This document shows, one piece after another, positions 18,747-26,341 of a stretch of 57,291 nt of DNA. A program made the position numbers and the translations under genes. Source of the DNA: Phormidium tenue FACHB-1050. GTDB lineage: Bacteria; Cyanobacteriota; Cyanobacteriia; Pseudanabaenales; Pseudanabaenaceae. Below the pieces are notes generated by a model. It saw only the letters and a program-made list of their open reading frames with translations, was not told the DNA's origin and made no database searches. The DNA lies in NCBI RefSeq assembly GCF_014696925.1, contig NZ_JACJQY010000039.1, positions 1-57,291 of the forward strand, in the 5' to 3' direction. Positions within the stretch are counted from its first letter, which is position 1. The number at the start of each line of letters is the position of its first letter.

Positions 18747-19209
18747 ATTCTCCCGCTAGTTTAACTATTTCTTGAACTCGAATTAATGGAATATTATGCG
18801 ATCGCGCTAACTTTGCACAGTCCTCATATTCTGGCTGAATCGTACAGAATCCATCGCGCCATGCAATCTTGACCCGCGCCTTGCCATATTCCGTTTCGAC
18901 TTCATGAATTTCCCGATAGAGAATTTTACGCTCCTGTAATCGATACCTAATGCCGAGAGTACTGGTTTCCCGAAACAGAATTTGCTCACAAATGGTTTGG
19001 CGATCGCAGGGACAAGTAACCGTAATCAGTATTCCATTGCGCGATTTCTTCATGCCGATCGCTTGGGTATAAACATCAAGAGCGCCATTTTCCAATAACT
19101 GCTCCATGGTATAGGCGATCGCCTGTGCAGTCATGTCATCGACTTGCGTTTCTAAAACAGCGATGGTTTCGACAGTTTGAAACCCTTGAAGTAAAGGAAC
19201 ATCGGGCAA
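18721..19209 (-). CDS. larC: LarC nickel-pincer cofactor synthase, C-terminal part (second frame)
   Basis: This frame encodes the C-terminal domain of LarC, beginning around TVETIAVLETQVDDMTAQ and containing GMKKSRNGILITVTCP and RLQERKILYREIHEVET. LarC inserts nickel, using CTP, into the pincer nucleotide cofactor first found in lactate racemase. The listed start is a weak TTG. The frame stays open further upstream, through the hairpin to the A9 run at 19236-19244, reading KKTLEVKEHRALPDVPLLQG. It is therefore probably expressed by a -1 shift from the upstream frame (19224-20114), giving a protein of about 464 residues, rather than from its own start. Confidence 0.85.
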   Translation of the reverse strand: MPDVPLLQGFQTVETIAVLETQVDDMTAQAIAYTMEQLLENGALDVYTQAIGMKKSRNGILITVTCPCDRQTICEQILFRETSTLGIRYRLQERKILYREIHEVETEYGKARVKIAWRDGFCTIQPEYEDCAKLARSHNIPLIRVQEIVKLAGELINRRGNS

Positions 19210-19244
19210 CGCCCGATGTTCCTTTACTTCAAGGGTTTTTTTTT
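19180..19244 (-). promoter_or_regulatory. Putative -1 frameshift element of larC: A9 run plus 28-bp hairpin
   Basis: Read on the minus strand, the first larC frame reaches nine A residues (19244-19236) in phase as AAA AAA AAA, offering an A AAA AAA heptamer. Directly after it comes a perfect 28-bp stem (19238-19211 with 19207-19180; three-base loop). The first frame stops at 19226-19224 within the stem, and the -1 frame continues into the rest of LarC. Ribosomal or transcriptional slippage would give full-length protein. Alternatively the hairpin is an inserted palindrome that broke the gene. Confidence 0.7.
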
Positions 19245-20114
19245 GCTCTTACCAATCCATAGCCGCAAAGTATTTGGAATTTCTAGATCTTGCGTACCAG
19301 CACCTAAACCCACTTTTTTGATTTTCATTAAGGGAACTTCACCAAAACTTTCACTGAGAGTTACGGCGATCGCTGCCCCTGTGGGTGTGACTAATTCCTT
19401 CCTAATACCATTATCAAACGTAGTCACCCCATGCATTTCCCACAATTTCAATGTAGCAGGTGCTGGCACTGGCATTTTGCCATGATCGCAATTTACATAT
19501 CCTCCACCCGCAGGCAAAGCTGAGCAATAGATTTTTTCAACTTCTAACCATGCAAATCCTGCACAGGTACAGACAATATCAACGATCGCATCGATCGCCC
19601 CCACTTCGTGAAAATGTACTGCTTCGGGCGCAATGCCATGTACTGCTCCTTCCGCGATCGCTAGTTCTTTAAATGTTGCTAAACTCCAAACTTCAACCTG
19701 TTTAGGTAATTTAGCATCACGAATGATCTTCTCAATATCGGGTAAGTGACGATGAACTGGATGGGAATGCGCTTTATGGGAATGTGGCTTATGGGAATGC
19801 TCATGGCTATGGGAATCATGATTATGTTCTTCATGGCTATGGGAATGACCATGATCAGAATGAGAATGAGATTGTTCAGCCGCAATGGTGGGTGGCTCAG
19901 CACCGCTATAGTCTAGTAATTCGACATGCATTTTTGTGGCTGCAATCCCACCTCTATGAACAGATTCTGTCCACAGCTTCACTTCGCGATCGAGTCCTAA
20001 TTGATGAACAATATTTTGCAAATACTCTAAAGGTACACCTGCACTCACCAACGCACCTAAGCACATGTCACCTGCAATTCCTGTCGGACAATCCAAATAT
20101 GCAACGATTCCCAT
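19224..20114 (-). CDS. larC: LarC nickel-pincer cofactor synthase, N-terminal part (first frame)
   Basis: The N-terminal LarC (DUF111) domain: MGIVAYLDCPTGIAGDMCLG, a histidine-rich stretch of about 45 residues (SHSHSDHGHSHSHEEHNHD and more) that suits metal binding, then VHFHEVGAIDAIVDIVCTC, and ELVTPTGAAIAVTL. The start at 20114 (MGIV) fits the family better than a further upstream ATG at 20150. The frame ends GKSKKKPLK at a stop inside a hairpin; the remaining third of LarC is in the -1 frame. Lactobacillus LarC is also made by frameshifting between two frames, as I recall, so this arrangement may be functional. No larA or larB is nearby. Confidence 0.9.
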   Translation of the reverse strand: MGIVAYLDCPTGIAGDMCLGALVSAGVPLEYLQNIVHQLGLDREVKLWTESVHRGGIAATKMHVELLDYSGAEPPTIAAEQSHSHSDHGHSHSHEEHNHDSHSHEHSHKPHSHKAHSHPVHRHLPDIEKIIRDAKLPKQVEVWSLATFKELAIAEGAVHGIAPEAVHFHEVGAIDAIVDIVCTCAGFAWLEVEKIYCSALPAGGGYVNCDHGKMPVPAPATLKLWEMHGVTTFDNGIRKELVTPTGAAIAVTLSESFGEVPLMKIKKVGLGAGTQDLEIPNTLRLWIGKSKKKPLK

Positions 20115-20167
20115 GCTAAGCCTTACGAAATTTATAAAAACAACCTGCAACTGAATCCTAACATTTC

Positions 20168-20222
20168 AAAACCCCAAACTTGTGAGGCGGCGCTTTGCAC
20201 CGCCTCACAAGTTTGAGGTTTT
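20168..20222. repeat. Palindromic element B (GGCGC family)
   Basis: The stem runs from aaaacccc at 20168 to ggtttt at 20222, with core gaggcggcgc-ttt-gcaccgcctc. Two mismatches break the stem. The right flank tatcctaggcaaaact is the conserved L-side flank, also seen right of elements C and E. Confidence 0.88.
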
Positions 20223-20297
20223 ATATCCTAGGCAAAACTACTCTGAAGAACAAGTGGCTTAAGCCACTTGCCTTTCTTACAAAAGATTTTGGCTTTC

Positions 20298-20420
20298 TAT
20301 AGCAACACAAGAGATAGCTAGGACAGATCAAAACCAAAAAGATGAGTGGCGGTGCTTCGCGCCGCCACTCATCTTTTTGGTTTTATGTCCCAAGCAAAAC
20401 TTACATTGCTATTTATAGCT
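20298..20420. repeat. Palindromic element C (GGCGC family)
   Basis: Stem 20330-20355 pairs with 20359-20384 (26 bp, one wobble, loop ttc). The left flank is tagctaggacagatc and the right flank is atgtcccaagcaaaactta. The variable arm (ccaaaaagatgag) is identical to that of element G at 28619. Outer ends tatagcaa and ttgctatttatag look like short terminal inverted repeats. Confidence 0.9.
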
Positions 20421-20531
20421 GTTGCCATTCTTGTTAGGACATAAAACCCAAATAGTGTGAGGCGGTGAAAAGCGCCGCCTCACACTATTTGGGTTTTGAT
20501 TTGTCCTGATACAGGTGGCTATAGCTATATA
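20413..20531. repeat. Palindromic element D (GGCGC family), inverted relative to C
   Basis: The stem spans 20443-20497 with arm cccaaatagtgtgaggcgg. The left flank is ttgttaggacat and the right flank is gatttgtcctgat. The conserved L-side flanks of C and D face each other, so the two form an inverted doublet that shares the sequence between them (about 20385-20442). Confidence 0.88.
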
Positions 20532-20540
20532 ACAACAGCA

Positions 20541-21638
20541 TTATTTCGGAGAAATCCCAATTACTCCCTGAAGATTTGCACCTGTCCAAATAGTACTTTC
20601 AATAACTACATCAGTTAAATTAGCATTAGCCAGATTTGCCTTTTCTAAGTTAGTTCCAATTAAGATCGCACCACTCAAATCCGCACCTCCTAAGTAAGCA
20701 TTTTGTAGGTCGGCGATCGCAAAATTTGCTTTTTTAAGAATTGCCATACTCAGATCCACTTCCTGCATTTCCGCATGGCGAAATTTTGTTTCGATACAAG
20801 TTGTCTGTGACAAAATAGCTCTGTACATATAGGTTTGACTGAAATCAGCATCGCTGAGATTAGCTTTCGTAAAATTAGCCATGCTCAGAGAAGCATCATT
20901 TAAAAATGTGTTATGTAATTCGGCTCTAACCAGTTGCGCTCCACTTAAAATCGCACCACCTAAATTTGCATTGTTCAAAATCGCATTGTTTAAAATTGCC
21001 TCACTAAAATTTGCCATTAGACATCCCGCCATACTAATGTCAGCAAAATCAAGGGATGCTCCGTATAAATTGGCACGGGTTAATAATGCTCCCCTTAATT
21101 TGGAGCGATTTAGTTTAGCTTTACTTAAGTTCACATTGCTTAAGTTTGCGCCACTAAAGTCAGTGTTTTGGAGATTTGCACCACTAAGATTTGCACCGCT
21201 GAGATTTGCACTTTTGAAGCTCTCATCACTCAGATTCACACCACGTAAATCTGCGCCACTAAGATTCGCGATGCCAAGATTTATGCCTCTCAGTTCTAGC
21301 GATCGCAGATCTGTGTTAGAGAGATTCACATCCTGAAGATTAGCCTGACTAAAGTTAACTTGCTTGAGAGTTGCACCACTCAAATTAGCTCCTTTTAGAT
21401 TGGCATTTACAAAGGCTGCCTCAGTTAAGTTTGAACCCGAAAGATTTGCTTGGGTCAAATCTGTTTTACTCAAGTTAGCTTTACTCAAGTTTACTTTAGA
21501 CAGATTTGCACCACCTAGCTTCAAACCAGATAAGTCAGCCTTTTGCAGATCAATCTCCTCAGACTGAGTTTTTTCGCGCCAAGCATTCCAACGCTCAGCG
21601 CCATCTTTAATATGTCGAACAATCTTTAGATCAGCCAA
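20541..21638 (-). CDS. Pentapeptide-repeat protein
   Basis: A 365-residue protein made almost wholly of A(N/D)LxX pentapeptide repeats (ANLSKVNLSKANLSKTDLTQ and many more), which fold into a right-handed quadrilateral beta-helix. A 40-residue N-terminal part (LKIVRHIKDGAERWNAWREK) precedes the repeats. There is no signal peptide or membrane segment. Such proteins are numerous in cyanobacteria; a few elsewhere bind DNA gyrase, but most have no known role. Frames on the other strand within it are reverse images of the repeats. Confidence 0.95.
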   Translation of the reverse strand: MADLKIVRHIKDGAERWNAWREKTQSEEIDLQKADLSGLKLGGANLSKVNLSKANLSKTDLTQANLSGSNLTEAAFVNANLKGANLSGATLKQVNFSQANLQDVNLSNTDLRSLELRGINLGIANLSGADLRGVNLSDESFKSANLSGANLSGANLQNTDFSGANLSNVNLSKAKLNRSKLRGALLTRANLYGASLDFADISMAGCLMANFSEAILNNAILNNANLGGAILSGAQLVRAELHNTFLNDASLSMANFTKANLSDADFSQTYMYRAILSQTTCIETKFRHAEMQEVDLSMAILKKANFAIADLQNAYLGGADLSGAILIGTNLEKANLANANLTDVVIESTIWTGANLQGVIGISPK

Positions 21639-21713
21639 GATGATTTAGTTACTCAAATTGATGTTTAGAGATGATTCTAATTTAAGCTGTTTCATTGAAT
21701 AAATCCATACAAG

Positions 21714-22664
21714 CTAAATGGCTGAATTGATCGCAGCTTTAGCATTGCGTTGCCAGCGATCGCGTTTAATCCTTCTCAAAGCCGAGCCTGTAAAATGCTG
21801 ATCCCACTCTTGCTCAGTCATGTTTACCAATGCTTCTAGCGGAGGATCAATATTGTGAGGAAAAGGCTGAAAATCAGTCTCCAAGGTTTCTTGAGCAAAT
21901 CGCTGATTCCAAGGACAAACGTCTTGGCAGATATCACAACCAGCCACCCAATTTTGTAAGTTAGAGGCGATCGCGTCAGGGATTTGGGTAGCTTTATTTT
22001 CAATCGTATGAAAAGCAATACAGCGATTAGCATCAACCACAAAGGGCTGTGCGATCGCTCCCGTTGGGCAGGCCTCAATGCAGCGCGTGCATGTCCCGCA
22101 ATGCTCTGTGTGTGGGCGATCGGGTTCTAATTCTAAATTAGTTAACACTTCTCCCAAAAACAACCAAGAACCATAGTCCCGTGTAATTACATTGCTATGC
22201 TTGCCAATCCAACCGATCCCTGCCCTCTGAGCAAAGGCTTTTTCCGCGATTGGACCAGTATCCACATAATAACGAGTTTGAATATTCTCCCCTTGAGCAT
22301 TTAACCAAGTAGCCAAAGCTTTGAGCTTCTTGGTTAAAACCTTGTGATAGTCTCGTCCCCAACCATAGCGGGAAATTTTACCAACATTGCGATCGCCTGA
22401 ATGCTGATGAGGTGTGTAGTAATTTAAAGCCACACAAATTACTGACTTTACTCCTGTCATTACCTGTGAGATATCTTGCCGCTTAGGATTGGTCATCCAG
22501 TCCATATCTGCTTGATATCCTAAGGCTAACCATGACTGCAAACGTTCTGACTCGATGCCCGATTCAGCTTTAGCTATGCCAACTTTGCTAAAACCGAGAG
22601 CGATCGCCTGTTGTTGGATCGCTAATTTAAGTTCTGCTTGCGATAATTTTTTCATAATGCCCAT
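21714..22664 (-). CDS. queG: Epoxyqueuosine reductase QueG
   Basis: QueG uses cobalamin and two [4Fe-4S] clusters to reduce epoxyqueuosine to queuosine in tRNA. Cluster ligands are visible as CGTCTRCIEACPTGAI and CDICQDVCPW, with a further Cys in ANRCIAFHTIENK. The N-terminal region also fits (GFSKVGIAKAES, WMTNPKRQDISQVM, SVICVALNYYTP). The 316 residues are a usual length. The first ATG (22664) and a second (22655) are both possible. The first lies inside an imperfect palindrome at 22663-22696 that separates this gene from the J-domain gene upstream. Confidence 0.94.
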   Translation of the reverse strand: MGIMKKLSQAELKLAIQQQAIALGFSKVGIAKAESGIESERLQSWLALGYQADMDWMTNPKRQDISQVMTGVKSVICVALNYYTPHQHSGDRNVGKISRYGWGRDYHKVLTKKLKALATWLNAQGENIQTRYYVDTGPIAEKAFAQRAGIGWIGKHSNVITRDYGSWLFLGEVLTNLELEPDRPHTEHCGTCTRCIEACPTGAIAQPFVVDANRCIAFHTIENKATQIPDAIASNLQNWVAGCDICQDVCPWNQRFAQETLETDFQPFPHNIDPPLEALVNMTEQEWDQHFTGSALRRIKRDRWQRNAKAAINSAI

Positions 22665-22696
22665 AATATAGGCAGTGCAAAGTACTACCTATATTA
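22663..22696. repeat. Imperfect palindrome between the J-domain gene and queG
   Basis: The arm ataatataggcagt (22663-22676) pairs with actacctatattat (22683-22696) with one mismatch. It holds the first possible queG start codon and ends one base before the stop of the J-domain gene at 22697, so it may end or attenuate transcription between them. Confidence 0.65.
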
Positions 22697-23875
22697 TTAA
22701 CCACCACCTAACCAACCAAAAAATCCACCTTTTTTATCATTCTTGGCTTTAGGATCTGTTTTTGTCGAATTAGTGCCACCAGCATTAGTACCACCAGCAT
22801 TAGTACCACTGGCATTAGTACCACTTACTTGGTCAATATATTGCTTAGCTATTGGTTCATCAGGATTTAGTTTCAAGGCTTGTTGGAAACTCACTTTAGC
22901 CATGCCTGATAACTTTTGATTCATATAGACAAATCCCAATAAAGCATGACATTTGCTATTGTTACAATCAATTTGGATAGCACTCCGCAGTTCCTTTAAA
23001 GCGGAAGCCCATAACTTTTGATTGATAAAGTTTTCCGCTTGACGAATATATTGATTAAGTGAGCCATCAGCAGCATTACTTTTATTGCTCGCTTGGTTGT
23101 TATTGGCAGTTTGATTGGTATTTTTGGCTGCATTAGTATTAGACGTGCTGCTATTGTTACGCAATGGTGTTTGAGACTCGCTCCGCATTTGATAACTGCC
23201 TGCGCTATTGGAATAAGATGAGCCTGCCCTATTAGTTCCTGTGCTATTAACGCCCGTGTTACTAGTAGAACTTGCTCTATTAACAGATGTATTATTATTT
23301 TGAATGCGGGTGTCATCACTGCTAGTAGGCTTTGCTGGCGACGTATAGGCATTGCTAGAACTTACAGTCGGTGTACTTGGCGCATGTTTGTACCCCTCTT
23401 GTAGCAGGATATGCACTAAATTTAGTTCACTTAATAAGCCAATGTTTTCTAAAGCTTTGCCTAGATCTTGATACTGTTGTTTGGCTATTTCATGAATTGT
23501 TTGCTCATAATTAACTTCCTTTGAGGAAACCAAGTATTTTTGGGCAATATCTGACTGTGGTAAAAATTTTTGATTACGCTTCATTAAGCGTTTGCCCAGC
23601 AGTTTGAGAATTGCCGAATATTCTGTCCGCTCTCGCTCTTGAGACAGGACATTGTAGGCAGGATTAACTAATTTGGATAGATATTGGGTAGCTATTTGCT
23701 TTTCAGAATGCGATCGCCCATGAATATCAGGATGTAGACATTTGGCTATTAGAAGGTATCGTCTACGCACAAGGGAAGACTCTGCTGTTAATGGTAAGCC
23801 CAACACAGCATAGTAATCATTAAAGTCATATTGACCGATGCCGCGATCTATACGAAATGTTCTTGGGGTTTCCAC
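22697..23875 (-). CDS. J-domain protein with C-terminal TPR
   Basis: The N-terminal 16-95 region is a J-domain (DYYAVLGLPLTAESSLVRRR, with the HPD tripeptide in CLHPDIHGRS), so it should stimulate an Hsp70 (DnaK). A long Ser/Asn/Thr-rich linker (about 165-270) follows. Next is a TPR-like region (ALKELRSAIQIDCNNSKCHA, GFVYMNQKLSGMAKVSFQQA), then a short tandem GTNAG repeat and a C-terminal GGFFGWLGGG. The repeat is coded by 15-base units near 22769-22826, which may vary in number between strains. It is not a canonical DnaJ because zinc fingers are missing. Its client is unknown. Confidence 0.88.
   Translation of the reverse strand: METPRTFRIDRGIGQYDFNDYYAVLGLPLTAESSLVRRRYLLIAKCLHPDIHGRSHSEKQIATQYLSKLVNPAYNVLSQERERTEYSAILKLLGKRLMKRNQKFLPQSDIAQKYLVSSKEVNYEQTIHEIAKQQYQDLGKALENIGLLSELNLVHILLQEGYKHAPSTPTVSSSNAYTSPAKPTSSDDTRIQNNNTSVNRASSTSNTGVNSTGTNRAGSSYSNSAGSYQMRSESQTPLRNNSSTSNTNAAKNTNQTANNNQASNKSNAADGSLNQYIRQAENFINQKLWASALKELRSAIQIDCNNSKCHALLGFVYMNQKLSGMAKVSFQQALKLNPDEPIAKQYIDQVSGTNASGTNAGGTNAGGTNSTKTDPKAKNDKKGGFFGWLGGG
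22769..22826. repeat. 15-base tandem repeat coding for GTNAG units
   Basis: Near-identical units of the form ccaccagcattagta repeat about four times within the J-domain gene, encoding GTNA(S/G) on the minus strand. Slippage here would change protein length without shifting the frame. Confidence 0.75.
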
Positions 23876-24055
23876 TATCTATCCTCTGCGTTGCTCTACC
23901 CAAACAAGATCTTTCAGATTTTAAAAGATTCTAAACTAGATAAGTAATAATAGCTTACCCATTAGTAATACAGGTACTATCGCAATAATCACATATTTTC
24001 TATAGATTAAAATCCAAAAGGGTTAATGCGCTCCTCACCTTTTGCATAAAGCAAA

Positions 24056-24799
24056 CTATAAGCTGGCTAAAACTTGTTTTGCCGTTTGAATTTGCTCATT
24101 ACTAAAACCAGCTTCGTTAAGAAAGTTTAAAAATTCAGGACTACGATATCGAGAATCCACCCCGATCGCCTCTCGAAATGTTTTTTTTGCCCTAGTTTGA
24201 TCACCAGATGTCCATTGGGCGATCGCACCAGCTACAAAGGGATGGGGATTATTTGGTTCCAGTTCAATCGCTTTTTGGGCATAGGCGATCGCTAGATCAT
24301 ATTGTTGTAAGCGTTGATAAGCCAAGCTGAGATTGTAGTGGGCGATTTCGTTGTCAGCTTTGAGCATCGCCGCCCAACTATGCAGGATTACAGATTGCGG
24401 TAAATCGCCACGCACTAAATAAACAATGCCGATCGCATTAAATGCTTGCAATGATGTTGGTGATAAATAAATTGCTTCCCACAGCGAAGTAGCAGCATCG
24501 TCATGTTTTTTAGCGAGGTGCTGTGTCCATCCAAGGATAATACGCCCATCCAGATTTTGAGGATCGAGGGTAACTGATTTTTGCAAAGCGGCGATCGCTT
24601 CATCAAAACGTTCTTGCTGACGATAGGCAAGCCCCATTTGCCGATATTCGTCAGCAGCACGTTTATTGGCTGGGGTGGTTTTGAGGGTCTGCGATAAATT
24701 TGTTTTAGTATTAACCGCGATCGCAGGTAATACTGACATGATGTTTGTGAGTACTACGCACAAATTCAAGCAGATCAAGAGTGTTGGCGATCGTTTCAA
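24056..24799 (-). CDS. TPR protein with signal peptide
   Basis: A 247-residue protein with a hydrophobic N-terminus ending in a likely signal cleavage region (LLICLNLCVVLTNIMSVLPA), so it is probably exported or membrane-attached. It has about five TPR units (YRQMGLAYRQQERFDEAIAA, GWTQHLAKKHDDAATSLWEA, YNLSLAYQRLQQYDLAIAYA and others). TPRs bind partner proteins. Nothing identifies the partner. Upstream on this strand are the terminator at 24879-24907 and a second hairpin at 24820-24863. Confidence 0.85.
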   Translation of the reverse strand: MKRSPTLLICLNLCVVLTNIMSVLPAIAVNTKTNLSQTLKTTPANKRAADEYRQMGLAYRQQERFDEAIAALQKSVTLDPQNLDGRIILGWTQHLAKKHDDAATSLWEAIYLSPTSLQAFNAIGIVYLVRGDLPQSVILHSWAAMLKADNEIAHYNLSLAYQRLQQYDLAIAYAQKAIELEPNNPHPFVAGAIAQWTSGDQTRAKKTFREAIGVDSRYRSPEFLNFLNEAGFSNEQIQTAKQVLASL

Positions 24800-24819
24800 G
24801 ACAAATTTCCTGTTGGTTA

Positions 24820-24863
24820 TACAAAAAAGCTCACACGGGAATTTTTGTTAGAGCTTTTTTGTA
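24820..24863. terminator. Hairpin with long loop upstream of the TPR gene
   Basis: tacaaaaaagctc (24820-24832) pairs with gagcttttttgta (24851-24863). The T-rich arms on both strands and the position 21 bases upstream of the minus-strand TPR start suggest a second terminator or a leader structure. Confidence 0.6.
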
Positions 24864-24878
24864 TTTTATGTTAATTAA

Positions 24879-24907
24879 GTAAAAAGCTTACGAAGTAAGC
24901 TTTTTAC
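24879..24907. terminator. Intrinsic terminator after the single-TM protein gene
   Basis: A perfect 13-bp stem gtaaaaagcttac / gtaagctttttac with loop gaa lies just past the stop of the minus-strand gene at 24911. The stem carries T-runs on either strand. Confidence 0.88.
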
Positions 24908-24910
24908 TTT

Positions 24911-25957
24911 CTATTTGCTAGCATTAATTTGTCGATAAGCCCTTGATACCAGTTTGTCATCTACAAAAGTGGCATTCATACTCAAGTCTGAACTTGTCCA
25001 ACTAATTACTACTGCACGATCTCCAAAATTATGATCGATTCCCAAGGGCTTACCTTCATTGCCCAAGATACTTGCTACTTGGTCATAACGCATCCCCTTC
25101 CCTAGGCAGATATAATTTTTTAAAGATACAGCAGGATTACCGCAACGATACTGAACATCGGTGATATTAGTGTCATGATGACGCTTGGGCATGAGTGCAA
25201 GATTAATGCTCGGACCTGATAAAGCTTCAGTCAACCAATATAAAGCGATCAGCATGACTCCCATAATCAGGATATCTTCAATTACTGCACGAAACAAATT
25301 TCGTTGATGACGACGTTTGATTTGCTGAGCCTTTTCCTTTGTCCAATTTTCCCAAGGGAAAGTATCAACCCATTGGATCGTGTCATTAAACTTAGCGATC
25401 GCATTAATTCGCACTGCATCCAATGCACCTCTAGGATCACGAATTGTAATACGGCTGGCTGTGCGTGCAGCTTGGAGCGTTTTGGGATCAGTTAACCAAC
25501 CACGAAAACGGCGGACGATATTACCAACTTTCGATTTGCCTTTAGCTAGAGAACTACTTGCCTTTACATTCCGTACAGGTGTTCTCCTAGAGTCATTATG
25601 TGCAAGGGCATTTTGCGGTAAAGGTGCAGGAGCCGCGATCAAACGAATGTCACGTCCTTGTGTTAAAAATGTTGCTGCTTCCCCAATTACATAAAATTCC
25701 CATTCAATCCGCCGCACCCCAATTAATTGTAGGCGATTGAAATATCGATCAATATTTTGTGTGAATTCGTTTAGGCGATCGCGATCGACATCAGAAGCAA
25801 TCAGGGTAAAAGCAATGGATAGAACTTGCTGCTCAAACTTAAATTCTGTTTGCTCAGCAGCCACTAGATCCATATAATCGGAAGCAAGACTCGTCAGAAC
25901 ATGCTGCAATTTCTGCCAAGCCTGTCTATCTTCAAGATTTAATCGCACTGCTTTCAT
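24911..25957 (-). CDS. Unknown protein with one membrane segment and a BLIP/SmpA-like C-terminus
   Basis: A 348-residue protein whose function I do not recognise. The N-terminal 100 or so residues are helical and charged. A basic region follows (SLAKGKSKVGNIVRRFRGW), then one strongly hydrophobic helix (VIEDILIMGVMLIALYWL) near residue 240. The C-terminal 80 residues (YICLGKGMRYDQVASILGN, then VVISWTSSDLSMNATFVDD) resemble the SmpA/BLIP fold, in which a short G(M)-x-YxQVxxILG motif recurs. The protein is probably anchored in the membrane with the C-terminal domain outside. The domain call is a pattern match only. Confidence 0.75.
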   Translation of the reverse strand: MKAVRLNLEDRQAWQKLQHVLTSLASDYMDLVAAEQTEFKFEQQVLSIAFTLIASDVDRDRLNEFTQNIDRYFNRLQLIGVRRIEWEFYVIGEAATFLTQGRDIRLIAAPAPLPQNALAHNDSRRTPVRNVKASSSLAKGKSKVGNIVRRFRGWLTDPKTLQAARTASRITIRDPRGALDAVRINAIAKFNDTIQWVDTFPWENWTKEKAQQIKRRHQRNLFRAVIEDILIMGVMLIALYWLTEALSGPSINLALMPKRHHDTNITDVQYRCGNPAVSLKNYICLGKGMRYDQVASILGNEGKPLGIDHNFGDRAVVISWTSSDLSMNATFVDDKLVSRAYRQINASK

Positions 25958-26091
25958 GATTTATCCTCATCTTGACCCTAACTTAGGTCTCATCGTCTTT
26001 GGCAACTGTTTGAGTATGTAGTTGCTTTGTGGGTAACAAGCAGGATGTTACCCAAACCCATGTATTTTTTTAACATGCTTGAGAATATAGC

Positions 26092-26214
26092 TGTATAGCA
26101 AAAAAAGAGTTAGCTAGTACAAACCAAAACCAAAGAATCGAGTGGCGGCGCGAAGCGCCGCCACTCGATTCTTTGGTTTTTATGTCCTAAGCAAAACTTG
26201 CTTTGCTGTAGCTA
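26092..26214. repeat. Palindromic element E (GGCGC family)
   Basis: Perfect 26-bp stem: 26126-26151 with 26155-26180, loop gaa. The arm is ccaaagaatcgag followed by tggcggcgc. The left flank is gagttagctagtacaaacc and the right flank is tatgtcctaagcaaaactt. Outer words tatagcaaa and tttgctgtag are near-inverted. Confidence 0.92.
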
Positions 26215-26229
26215 GTCAAGTCAGGATAT

Positions 26230-26284
26230 AAAACCCAGAATAAAAGTGGCGGCGCGAAGCGCCGCCACTTTTATTCTGGGTTTT
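26230..26284. repeat. Palindromic element F (GGCGC family), inverted relative to E
   Basis: Perfect 26-bp stem: 26230-26255 with 26259-26284, loop gaa. The arm cccagaataaaag differs from all other copies yet is perfectly complementary to its partner arm. The left flank (gtcaggatat) faces the L-side flank of element E, repeating the C/D arrangement. Confidence 0.92.
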
Positions 26285-26302
26285 GGTATTACTCAGATCC
26301 AA

Positions 26303-26339
26303 AAGAAAAGAGATGGCGCTTTGCGCCATCTCTTTTCTT
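26303..26339. terminator. 17-bp hairpin downstream of the L7/L12-like gene
   Basis: aagaaaagagatggcgc pairs perfectly with gcgccatctcttttctt (loop ttt). It begins two bases past the stop of the minus-strand gene and likely ends its transcript. The centre is like the GGCGC family but the conserved outer flanks are missing. Confidence 0.8.
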
Positions 26340-26341
26340 GA

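Larger units (their letters stand above)
20151..20540. repeat. 390-base intergenic region made mostly of three palindromic elements
   Basis: Between pentapeptide-repeat and larC genes (both minus strand) lie elements B, C and D of the GGCGC family, plus a small palindrome aagtggcttaagccactt at about 20250-20267. No open frame of note is present. Any larC promoter must be within or between these elements. Confidence 0.85.
25958..26341. repeat. 384-base intergenic region with two family palindromes and a third hairpin
   Basis: Elements E and F (inverted doublet) and a related hairpin at 26303-26339 fill most of this stretch. The first 130 bases next to the minus-strand gene at 25957 should carry its promoter; no box was clear enough to call. 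Confidence 0.85.

Noticed and set aside
19180-19244. Simple plus-strand terminator at the larC hairpin
   Set aside because: The shape (stem then T9) fits, but the nearest plus-strand gene, gvpK, ends almost 500 bases earlier beyond another palindrome, and the frames on the minus strand give a better explanation.
20881-21567. Plus-strand open frames across the pentapeptide-repeat gene
   Set aside because: Their Leu/Lys/Phe-rich periodic sequence is the reverse image of the pentapeptide codons.
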